20,371 nucleotides of DNA, taken from contig URRQ01000038.1 in assembly GCA_900550235.1 (NCBI GenBank), forward strand, positions 1 through 20,371, written 5' to 3'. The stretch comes from an uncultured Lachnospiraceae bacterium. Its GTDB lineage: Bacteria > Bacillota > Clostridia > Lachnospirales > Lachnospiraceae. The notes beneath the pieces are model-generated. The model saw only the letters and a program-made list of their open reading frames with translations. It was not told the DNA's origin and ran no database searches. How positions within the stretch are numbered: position 1 is the first letter of the stretch; each line of letters starts with the position of its first letter. Made by a program: the position numbers and the translations under genes. This document shows, one piece after another, positions 1-6,491 of the stretch.

Positions 1-31
1 TTGAAAATAAAAGGTTTTTAATAAAAATAGG

Positions 32-49
32 ACTGTAAAACTTTACAGT
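32..49. promoter_or_regulatory. 18-bp palindrome upstream of the peptide gene
   Basis: ACTGTAAA and TTTACAGT form perfect 8-bp arms around a 2-base centre, 26 bases before the peptide start codon. The symmetry and size fit a dimeric repressor or activator site; as RNA the loop would be too tight for a good hairpin unless the inner pairs open. A TTGAAA hexamer lies at 1-6 but I see no convincing -10 at the right spacing, so the promoter may be partly outside the window. Confidence 0.35.
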
Positions 50-75
50 ACCTAAAATGCAAGGGAGGTGGCGGA

Positions 76-159
76 ATGAAAAAACTAAAAAAGAGAAAAG
101 CAAAAACATCAAAAAAAGTATTACTTTTCATGAATGGTGAACAGTGCTGTAATTGGTAA
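76..159 (+). CDS. putative RiPP precursor peptide (27 aa, Lys-rich, C-terminal CCNW)
   Basis: This short gene starts at ATG 76 behind a strong ribosome site (GGGAGG at 63-68, 7-base spacing) and ends at TAA 157-159. The first 14 residues are almost all Lys/Arg with a few small residues, a plausible leader. The last 13 are VLLFMNGEQCCNW, a plausible core with two adjacent Cys (24, 25) and a terminal Trp. It sits directly before two radical SAM/SPASM genes, the usual place for a modified-peptide precursor. There is no Gly-Gly cleavage motif and no signal peptide. The composition is AT-rich like the maturase genes. In established clostridial systems, short Cys-containing peptides sit with a SPASM maturase and an acyl-carrier-related protein (CLI_3235/CcpM type); this peptide is shorter and may form a different family. 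The gene call is fairly secure. The modification and the biological activity (bacteriocin, signal or other) are unknown. Confidence 0.72.
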   Translation: MKKLKKRKAKTSKKVLLFMNGEQCCNW

Positions 160-183
160 GAAATATTTTTGACGATGAAACTC

Positions 184-225
184 AGGGAAAGTAGGTTGTA
201 TTAATTTACTTTCCCTAGGAAAGTA
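184..225 (+). promoter_or_regulatory. two mutually exclusive hairpins between peptide and maturase genes
   Basis: AGGGAAAGTA (184-193) pairs perfectly with TACTTTCCCT (207-216) around a 13-base loop. The same TACTTTCC (207-214) can instead pair with GGAAAGTA (218-225) around a 3-base loop. The middle strand cannot do both, which is the layout of an attenuator or RNA switch. No U-run follows either stem, so this is not a standard terminator. The second stem ends 5 bases before the AAGGAG ribosome site (231-236) of the first maturase. Likely roles are uncoupling peptide and enzyme dosage, protecting the short peptide mRNA, or controlling maturase translation. Confidence 0.55.
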
Positions 226-240
226 GTAATAAGGAGAAAT

Positions 241-1206
241 ATGGGAAATTATCTTAAAAGTCCTAAAATTATTAACATAGAATTAACTACCAGATGCTCT
301 TTGAGATGTCCGCAATGTTATAAAGAAATAGGATTGGAAAAAAATACAGATTTTACTTGGGAACAATTGCAGAGTTTATTAAGAGAAGCAAGTTCATTGG
401 GAGTAAGAAAGGTGTTATTTAGCGGTGGCGAACCTTTACTATATCCCAAAATAAAGACAGCTATCAAATTAGTGAAAGACTTGAGAATGGAATTATATAT
501 TTCCACAGGAGGAACGAAAAATCTAGGCATTTATGATGTGTTAAAAAAAATAGATGCGTTATATGTATCGTTGAATGGCTCAACAAAAGAAATAAATATG
601 AAGTCTAGGGATGGATTTGAATTAGCATTTTATACATTAAGGCAGGCAAGGGAAAAAGGGGTGAAAACACGCATAAATTGGGTGGCAAGAAATGATAATG
701 TTTATGACTTCCCGAAATTATATTACCTGGCAAATCAAATGGGAGTTGAAGCTATTGACATATTAAAGAATAAACCAAATGTAAGCGGAATAATAGAAAG
801 TAAATTGAATTATGAAGATATTGTATTTTTAGCAACCTTTATAAAAGATGCTGATAATGAACGAGTTAAAATTAATATTGAATCATGTTTTTTCGAATTG
901 AGAAATTTATGTGGAATTAAGGTGAAAAACTCTATTTTAAGAGGATGTAGTGCCGGAAAGTATTCAATGGCTGTAGATGCTAATGGGAAGATGTTACCGT
1001 GTACTCATATAAATGGAGGGGAAGCAATATGTATTAAGAATAGTTTAATAGATTTTTGGAATAAAAACGCAGTATTAGATAGAATGAGAAAAAATATTTC
1101 AAATCATAAACTATGTTCTAAATGTAAATATTACGAGTGGTGTACACCATGTCCGCTTGACTTAGAGGAGATATGTGTATTGAAAGAGGCTGAAAAAGAT
1201 GTATAA
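241..1206 (+). CDS. radical SAM/SPASM peptide maturase 1
   Basis: This is a 321-residue cytoplasmic radical SAM enzyme that should bind S-adenosylmethionine and an iron-sulphur cluster to start radical chemistry on the peptide. The cluster motif is C19-x3-C23-x2-C26, with Tyr27 after it as is common, and a GGEP motif at 62-65 contacts SAM. The C-terminal SPASM part carries seven Cys (236, 254, 292, 295, 301, 304, 312), enough for auxiliary clusters. It has no N-terminal extension: the radical SAM core begins within the first 15 residues, so it may lack its own leader-recognition domain and depend on a partner. ATG 241 follows AAGGAG by 4 bases. Its last 8 bases overlap the next maturase, indicating coupled translation. 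The family is clear. The bond it makes (thioether, C-C crosslink, epimerisation) cannot be read from the sequence. Confidence 0.85.
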   Translation: MGNYLKSPKIINIELTTRCSLRCPQCYKEIGLEKNTDFTWEQLQSLLREASSLGVRKVLFSGGEPLLYPKIKTAIKLVKDLRMELYISTGGTKNLGIYDVLKKIDALYVSLNGSTKEINMKSRDGFELAFYTLRQAREKGVKTRINWVARNDNVYDFPKLYYLANQMGVEAIDILKNKPNVSGIIESKLNYEDIVFLATFIKDADNERVKINIESCFFELRNLCGIKVKNSILRGCSAGKYSMAVDANGKMLPCTHINGGEAICIKNSLIDFWNKNAVLDRMRKNISNHKLCSKCKYYEWCTPCPLDLEEICVLKEAEKDV

Positions 1207-2530
1207 GTTTTCAAAATATAATTTAATTTCTAGGAACTATAAGGAGCAATACTATATATATAATGTTTTGAATAAAAATTGTGACTTGATTTCCGAACAA
1301 GTATATGAGTTTTTCCTAAATGGAGATATAAAAGAAATATTAAAAAATATGCTATTAGCTGAAAAAATGATTGAGAGAGGTTATATAATTAGTGAAGAAA
1401 TAGATGAGATTGAGTATATTGAATATAAATATAATAAGATTGCATGGGATTCCGAAATTTTAGATTTGACATTTATAATGACATATGCGTGCAATTTTAA
1501 ATGTATTTATTGTTATCAACAAGAAAAATATGGAGGATTTTCTCCAGAAACTATAATAAGTATAAAAAAATTTATTGAAAAAAGAACTAAAAAGAGATTC
1601 AACAAGGTTTATATTAATTGGTTTGGTGGAGAACCGTTGTTGGAAGAAAAGGCTATAATAGAGTTAAGCGATTTTGTAGTAAAATTGGGAAGAGTAAATC
1701 AATTTACTTATTTAGGTCGTATTACAACGAATGGATATTTATTGACTGAGAAATTATTCAGGAGGCTTCTTGATTCACATATATTTTTTTATTTGATTAC
1801 AATTGACGGGATAAAAAAATATCATGATAAGCAAAGACCTTTGCAGAACGGTGAGGGAACATATGACATAATAATGCAAAACTTGCGTAACATAAAAAAA
1901 ATTAATCGTACGTTTTCAATAGACGTGAGAATAAATGTATCGCAAGATAATTTTTGTTATATAAACGAATTCTTAGAAGTATGGAATTTAGAATTCGAAA
2001 GTGATAGGCGCTTTCATATCGTAATTGAGCCTGTACATGATTGGAGAGGGGAACGCATTAAATATCATAAAGAACAAGTATTGTCTAATATAAAACTTAT
2101 AAGTCATATATATGAAATGGCTTCTAAACAAGGAACAAGGCTACAGGAGCATTTACAATATAAAAGCGAGGTTCAATTTTGCACTGCGTCTAAGAAAAAT
2201 GGATTTGTTATCACTAGTGATGCAAAAATTCACAAATGTGAAATGGCCATATCTGATGAAAAATATAAGAATGATAATTGCATAGGGTATATTGACATCA
2301 ATGGCGAAATACATATTGATGAACAAAAAGAAGCAAGATGGTTAACAAGAAAACAAAATCTAGAAAAGTGTTATGATTGTATTGCGTATCCTTTTTGTAT
2401 GGGCGGAGCAAAGTGCAACTTTGCCATGAAATTTCATAATCAGATGGAGTGCTTGGAAACAGTAGAATATTTAAAGTGGATGAGTTCATTATTAAGTAAA
2501 GATTTGACAGAGATTATGGGAAGCTCATAA
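1199..2530 (+). CDS. radical SAM/SPASM peptide maturase 2 with N-terminal recognition-like domain
   Basis: This 443-residue protein has about 90 residues before the radical SAM core, rich in short helices and strands, which resembles the leader-binding N-terminal region of other SPASM peptide maturases (inference). The cluster motif is C98-x3-C102-x2-C105, followed by GGEP at 143-146. The C-terminal SPASM region holds Cys 328, 347, 361, 391, 394, 400, 406 and 418. The size and layout resemble the CcpM-type clostridial Cys-rich-peptide maturase and anaerobic sulfatase-maturase relatives. It starts inside the end of maturase 1 (8-base overlap), so the two are probably made in similar amounts. 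Base and codon use (many AUA and AAA codons) match its cassette neighbours and not the downstream genes. A second maturase implies two modifications, or one enzyme acting as helper. Confidence 0.85.
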   Translation: MYKFSKYNLISRNYKEQYYIYNVLNKNCDLISEQVYEFFLNGDIKEILKNMLLAEKMIERGYIISEEIDEIEYIEYKYNKIAWDSEILDLTFIMTYACNFKCIYCYQQEKYGGFSPETIISIKKFIEKRTKKRFNKVYINWFGGEPLLEEKAIIELSDFVVKLGRVNQFTYLGRITTNGYLLTEKLFRRLLDSHIFFYLITIDGIKKYHDKQRPLQNGEGTYDIIMQNLRNIKKINRTFSIDVRINVSQDNFCYINEFLEVWNLEFESDRRFHIVIEPVHDWRGERIKYHKEQVLSNIKLISHIYEMASKQGTRLQEHLQYKSEVQFCTASKKNGFVITSDAKIHKCEMAISDEKYKNDNCIGYIDINGEIHIDEQKEARWLTRKQNLEKCYDCIAYPFCMGGAKCNFAMKFHNQMECLETVEYLKWMSSLLSKDLTEIMGSS

Positions 2531-2561
2531 ACTTAACTGTACTAAAAGGAGAATAACAGAT

Positions 2562-2807
2562 ATGAAAGAAGAGATATTAAAAGTAATAAATGATGTGGGA
2601 GTGAATTTAGAAGGTGATGAAGAAATAAGCATAGAGATGGATTCATTACAGTTTATTGCGGTAATATGTGACTTGGAAACAAGGTTTGAAATTGTTTTTT
2701 CAGACGATGAATTATCTCCGGATAAATATATAAATGTTAACGAATTCGTTCAATGTGTAGAGAAAAAAATAATTTTAAATCGATGTAGAAAAAGTATAAA
2801 CAAATAA
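2562..2807 (+). CDS. acyl-carrier-protein-like protein of the peptide system
   Basis: This 81-residue acidic protein has the size and pattern of an acyl carrier protein. The motif MDSLQF puts Ser28 in the DSL position, where phosphopantetheine is attached in this family, and the following stretch (AVICDLETRFEIVF) matches helix 2 of carrier proteins. Because Ser28 is kept, it may carry an acyl or aminoacyl thioester. Acyl-carrier-related proteins are known partners of some clostridial radical SAM peptide systems. No adenylating enzyme, acyl-CoA ligase or phosphopantetheinyl transferase is encoded in the window, so the arm and the load would have to come from elsewhere in the cell. An AAGGAG ribosome site precedes the ATG. 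The natural partner would be the BtrH-like protein encoded next. Confidence 0.75.
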   Translation: MKEEILKVINDVGVNLEGDEEISIEMDSLQFIAVICDLETRFEIVFSDDELSPDKYINVNEFVQCVEKKIILNRCRKSINK

Positions 2808-2842
2808 TACTATGCGTTTCTTTATGAAAGGTAAGAAAGTTT

Positions 2843-3871
2843 ATGGAAAATCAATTTATTGATTTATTTAATTTACTAACATTTGATTGTATTGAAAGAT
2901 GTATTTGGTTAGTATTGGAAGAAAAATATCCAGGAATTACGTTAAACTATTTGCTTTTGAAGGAATATAAAAATATAAAATCTGATATTCCAGAGGAATT
3001 AAAAATAATTCCATCGAATTATTTAAAACTTTGCATAGGCAATAATCATGATTATTTTGATATAATAGATGCTTGCTTAGAACAGAATGAGATTATTTTA
3101 CCAATAAACTTATATTATAAAAAAGGGCATAAAATGTTTCAGAGTGAACATTATACACATTATTTAGTCCTTTCATCTTATAATAAAGTACAAGAAAAAT
3201 ATGAAGTTATTGATGAGGATTATAGCAAAGACTATGGTGTTCCTAAAAATCGTCAAGCCGGTATGAAATATTGTAAACAATATTATTCAGGCTATGAACT
3301 GTATAAATTGTGTAATGAGGTTAAAGAGTGTTTCAAACAAGTAGAAAAACTTAGAGAGTGTGAATTCCCATATTATAAGCTGGAACAAGAAAAGTTATTA
3401 TGGTTTGCAAAAGGAGAAATTTTTGATATATATATATCTTTTTTAAATGATATGCTAAGAGGATATGATTTATATATCAAAAAAACAGAGAGTGGATTAT
3501 GTGATGCTTGTAATCACTTATCTATAGAAAAAAAATATATGGGCGAGGGATGGGTTATTAATGATATAGGACCTTGGCCAAAGGAAATAGCCGGATTGAT
3601 TTCACACATTAATTATATGGAAACTTTAAAAAGAATATATTATTGGAAGAGAAGAGAAGTCCATAATCCGAGGATTTTTGAAGAGTTTAAAGTAGTTTTA
3701 GAGAATTACAATTTAATAAAAACTTTGATTAGAAAATTTGTCTTTAGTTTTAGAACGGAAGAAGTGGAAAAAATTATCAAAATATACTTACCGAAAGTAA
3801 CGGTATTCGAAAAACAATTAATTAAAGATTTATTGAAAGAAAGTGAAGATATATTACGAGGGAAGGAATAA
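2843..3871 (+). CDS. BtrH-N-like protein (possible ACP-dependent acyltransferase or Cys peptidase)
   Basis: This 342-residue soluble protein is assigned from pattern only. The N-terminal half resembles the BtrH N-terminal domain (papain-like fold): Cys16 and Cys20 in DCIERC at the start of a helix, then a strand LPINLYYKKGH, His103 and His106 in SEHYTHYLVL, and Asp124 or Asp126 in VIDEDY. These are in the order of a Cys-His-Asp active site. In butirosin synthesis BtrH transfers an acyl group from an ACP, and here an ACP-like gene lies 35 bases upstream, so peptide acylation is a reasonable guess. Leader removal by a Cys peptidase is the alternative, since the locus has no other protease. The C-terminal half (about 170-342) is helical and unrecognised. 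The stop codon is 2 bases before the exporter start, implying coupled translation. Confidence 0.55.
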   Translation: MENQFIDLFNLLTFDCIERCIWLVLEEKYPGITLNYLLLKEYKNIKSDIPEELKIIPSNYLKLCIGNNHDYFDIIDACLEQNEIILPINLYYKKGHKMFQSEHYTHYLVLSSYNKVQEKYEVIDEDYSKDYGVPKNRQAGMKYCKQYYSGYELYKLCNEVKECFKQVEKLRECEFPYYKLEQEKLLWFAKGEIFDIYISFLNDMLRGYDLYIKKTESGLCDACNHLSIEKKYMGEGWVINDIGPWPKEIAGLISHINYMETLKRIYYWKRREVHNPRIFEEFKVVLENYNLIKTLIRKFVFSFRTEEVEKIIKIYLPKVTVFEKQLIKDLLKESEDILRGKE

Positions 3872-3873
3872 GT

Positions 3874-4665
3874 ATGAAGAAATTCTGTTCGATTGTAAAA
3901 CTGACATTTCTTACAAATTTTGCCTACATAAAAGCTTTTTGGTTGAACATAATCGGAACGGCAGTTTCTATCATCGTCTATTATTTCCTATGGCAATATG
4001 TATTTCAAAAGCAAGAGACTATTGCAGGATTTACGATGGCGCAGATGACGACGTATGTGATTTTATCGAGAGTTCTTTCTTCCCAGTTTTCCGGTGGAAT
4101 TAATATGGAATTCGCAGATTGGATTTATGAGGGGACGATTGGTATGGAACTTTTGCGTCCGATTTCGTTGTTTTTCAATTTGTTTGCGAAGAGAATGGGA
4201 GAGTTTTTATTTTTCGTAGTATTCAAAGGCTTGCCGATTACGGTGATATGTATCCTTGTGATGGGAGGAAGCGCGCCCTTCGGCGTGGCACAATTCCTGC
4301 TTTTTGTCGTAAGCGTGCTGATCTCCATCGGATTGATGTTTTTTATTGAATTCATGGTCGGGTTGTGTTCTTTTTATACATTCAATAATCATGGGCTTCG
4401 CTTTATGAAGAGCTCTTTGCTCTCGATTTTATCGGGAGGAGTGGTGCCGATCTTCTTTTTCCCAGAAGCAATTGTGAAAGTGTTGGACTATATGCCGTTT
4501 GCCGGAATGGTGTCCGTTCCGGTACAGATTTATATGGGAAACTACGGGATGTCGGAGTCAGTAAAGTATATTGGTCTTCAGCTTGTCTGGTGTATCCTTC
4601 TTTTTGGGCTGGCGAAGCTTTTCTATGCAAAGAGTATCCGAAAAGTTGTCGTACAAGGAGGGTAG
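3874..4665 (+). CDS. ABC-2 exporter permease, first subunit (DUF990-like)
   Basis: This 263-residue integral membrane protein has about six hydrophobic segments and a glycine-bounded element ending in ELLRPISLFFNLF, typical of ABC2_membrane_6/DUF990 permeases, which work as pairs with one ATPase. The site GGAAGGA (3861-3867) lies inside the end of the BtrH-like gene. Base composition is AT-rich over roughly the first 100-150 bases and then shifts to the higher-GC pattern of the genes to the right, which marks the cassette boundary. From context it should export the finished peptide. It could instead be an older exporter of another substrate that the cassette has joined. It has no peptidase domain, so it cannot cut a leader itself. 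Confidence 0.82.
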   Translation: MKKFCSIVKLTFLTNFAYIKAFWLNIIGTAVSIIVYYFLWQYVFQKQETIAGFTMAQMTTYVILSRVLSSQFSGGINMEFADWIYEGTIGMELLRPISLFFNLFAKRMGEFLFFVVFKGLPITVICILVMGGSAPFGVAQFLLFVVSVLISIGLMFFIEFMVGLCSFYTFNNHGLRFMKSSLLSILSGGVVPIFFFPEAIVKVLDYMPFAGMVSVPVQIYMGNYGMSESVKYIGLQLVWCILLFGLAKLFYAKSIRKVVVQGG

Positions 4666-4668
4666 CCT

Positions 4669-5463
4669 ATGAGAAGAGTATTGTATTATATCAGGGTGTG
4701 TAAGGCGTATCTTCGCATCGGTCTTGTGACGCTTGTGCAGTATCCGGCAGATACGGTGATTTGGATTCTATCCATGCTTCTTAGAGAAGCTTCCGGTTTC
4801 ATCGGAATTATTACCATCGCGAGTGTGGCAGGAGGGCTGGGGAACTGGGGCATTTATGAAATCTGCATTCTGTTTTCTATCTGTGCGATTATCGAAGCAA
4901 TTGGACAGGCTTTCTTAGACTGTGTATGGAGTATTTCCACGTCGATACGAAAAGGAAAGTTGGATGTCATTCTTGTAAGACCGGCATCCCCTTTCGTACA
5001 GCTTTTGGGACAGAGGGTTCATTTTCAGGCGGTGATTACGATGGTGATTTACATAGGGATTTTGGTATACTCTATGAACCGGTTCGGAATATCCGGAAAT
5101 GTGGGAACTCTGTTATTCCTGTTGGAAACGATTCTCTGCGGGACGGTCATCAACACAGGGCTTTACACGATATTTAATAGTTTGAATTTCTGGATCGTAA
5201 ATGGAAATGATGTGGCAGAATTAGTATTAACGTGCCGGGAATTTGCCAAGTATCCTTTGAGCGTATTTCCGATGATGATTCGGACATTTTTTACTTATAT
5301 GATTCCTTTCGGATTCATGGGATACTATCCGGTGGCATTTCTTACAGGAAAGACGGGAAGCTGGGTGATTTGGGCAATGCCATTGGCTGCTTTCGGTGTG
5401 GTTTGTGTGGCAAGTGTAATTTGGAGAAGCGGACTTAGAGGCTACAACAGTACGGGAACATAA
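4669..5463 (+). CDS. ABC-2 exporter permease, second subunit (DUF990-like)
   Basis: This 264-residue membrane protein is similar in size and layout to the preceding permease. It has about six transmembrane segments and the related element GKLDVILVRPASPFVQLL, which matches the LLRP element of its partner. The start codon is 3 bases after the previous stop and the ribosome site (GGAGGG) overlaps that stop codon, so the two subunits are translationally coupled and probably form a heterodimer with the ATPase encoded next. Codon use is that of the general genome, unlike the maturase genes upstream. Confidence 0.82.
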   Translation: MRRVLYYIRVCKAYLRIGLVTLVQYPADTVIWILSMLLREASGFIGIITIASVAGGLGNWGIYEICILFSICAIIEAIGQAFLDCVWSISTSIRKGKLDVILVRPASPFVQLLGQRVHFQAVITMVIYIGILVYSMNRFGISGNVGTLLFLLETILCGTVINTGLYTIFNSLNFWIVNGNDVAELVLTCREFAKYPLSVFPMMIRTFFTYMIPFGFMGYYPVAFLTGKTGSWVIWAMPLAAFGVVCVASVIWRSGLRGYNSTGT

Positions 5464-5477
5464 GGGAGCAAAAGAAT

Positions 5478-6491
5478 ATGAGTCAGATAGAAGTGAAACA
5501 TATTGTAAAAGAATACCAGAGAAAGAAACACTATACGAACATGGGAAAAGCCTTTTCCACCATGTTCCGACCGGAGTACGAAGTGAAACGGGCGGTGGAT
5601 GACGTAAGTTTTTCGATTGAAAAGGGAGAATCCGTCGGTTATGTGGGACCGAATGGCAGTGGAAAATCTACGACAATTAAGATGCTCTGTGGGATTTTAT
5701 GTCCGACGGAAGGGTCTATTCGAGTAAGAGGAATCGATCCTTTTAAAGAACGGACAAAAAACAGTAAAAATATTGGCGTTGTGTTTGGAAACCGTTCTGT
5801 ACTTTGGTGGGACGTTCCGGTCATTGAATCTTACAAAGTGTTACAGCAGCTTTATGAGATACCGGAGAGACAATTTCAGGAGAATTTAGAGAAATTTCAA
5901 GATATTATGGGGATTGGTCCGTTATTGTCTGTGCCGGAGCGACAGCTTTCTCTTGGACAGAGAATGCGATGCAATATTGCGGCGGCATTTCTTCACAATC
6001 CGGAGATTGTGTACCTGGATGAGCCGACAATTGGACTAGACTCGGAGTCAAAGGAAAGCATCCGAAAGTGTATTTTGGATATTAACGAAGAAGCTAAGAC
6101 GACGTTTATTGTGACGAGTCATGATTTTCAGGATATTGAGACGTTATGTCGCAGGATTATGGTGATCAGTCATGGTAATATCGTGTTGGATGATATGATG
6201 GCAAACGTGCGTCAGGAATTCAATAAAGAGAAGAAGATTCGGGTGGAAATGGCAGAAAACCCTTGGTTTCAAAATGAGACGTTCTCGCTTCCGGGGACAA
6301 AAGTGGTTCTTGCTACTCCGCATAGTTTGGTTGTGGAGTATGATGTGGCAAAGACGCAGAGTATTTCTATTTTACAGGAAGTGGCAAAACGGACAGAAAT
6401 CCAGGATGTGGAAATCAGTTCCAGAGATATTGAATCTATTATACAAGGAATTTTAAGAAAGGAAGGTAAAGAAAGGCATGAACGAAAGTAA
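5478..6491 (+). CDS. ABC exporter ATP-binding protein
   Basis: This 337-residue ATPase drives the two permeases. Visible motifs are Walker A GPNGSGKST (57-65), signature LSLGQ (157-161), Walker B EIVYLDE (176-182) and the switch His215 in TSHD. An N-terminal extension (about 20-40, ending in FRPEYEVKRAV) before the first core strand is usual for the large ATPases that pair with DUF990 permeases. In those proteins the Q-loop region commonly reads FGQR-x-QLWWDLP; here it reads FGNRSVLWWDVP, so the Q-loop glutamine appears to be Asn105. About 100 residues after the core form a C-terminal accessory domain. The gene follows the second permease by 14 bases and overlaps the GH31 start by 14 bases. 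Confidence 0.88.
   Translation: MSQIEVKHIVKEYQRKKHYTNMGKAFSTMFRPEYEVKRAVDDVSFSIEKGESVGYVGPNGSGKSTTIKMLCGILCPTEGSIRVRGIDPFKERTKNSKNIGVVFGNRSVLWWDVPVIESYKVLQQLYEIPERQFQENLEKFQDIMGIGPLLSVPERQLSLGQRMRCNIAAAFLHNPEIVYLDEPTIGLDSESKESIRKCILDINEEAKTTFIVTSHDFQDIETLCRRIMVISHGNIVLDDMMANVRQEFNKEKKIRVEMAENPWFQNETFSLPGTKVVLATPHSLVVEYDVAKTQSISILQEVAKRTEIQDVEISSRDIESIIQGILRKEGKERHERK

Noticed and set aside
175..204. Second tiny ORF (9 codons, MKLRESRLY) after the peptide gene
   Set aside because: It has no ribosome site and lies across the hairpin arms; the alternative pairing explains the sequence better.
3843..4103. Plus-strand 86-aa ORF across the cassette/exporter junction
   Set aside because: It overlaps two well-supported genes in another frame, has no ribosome site and no recognisable product.
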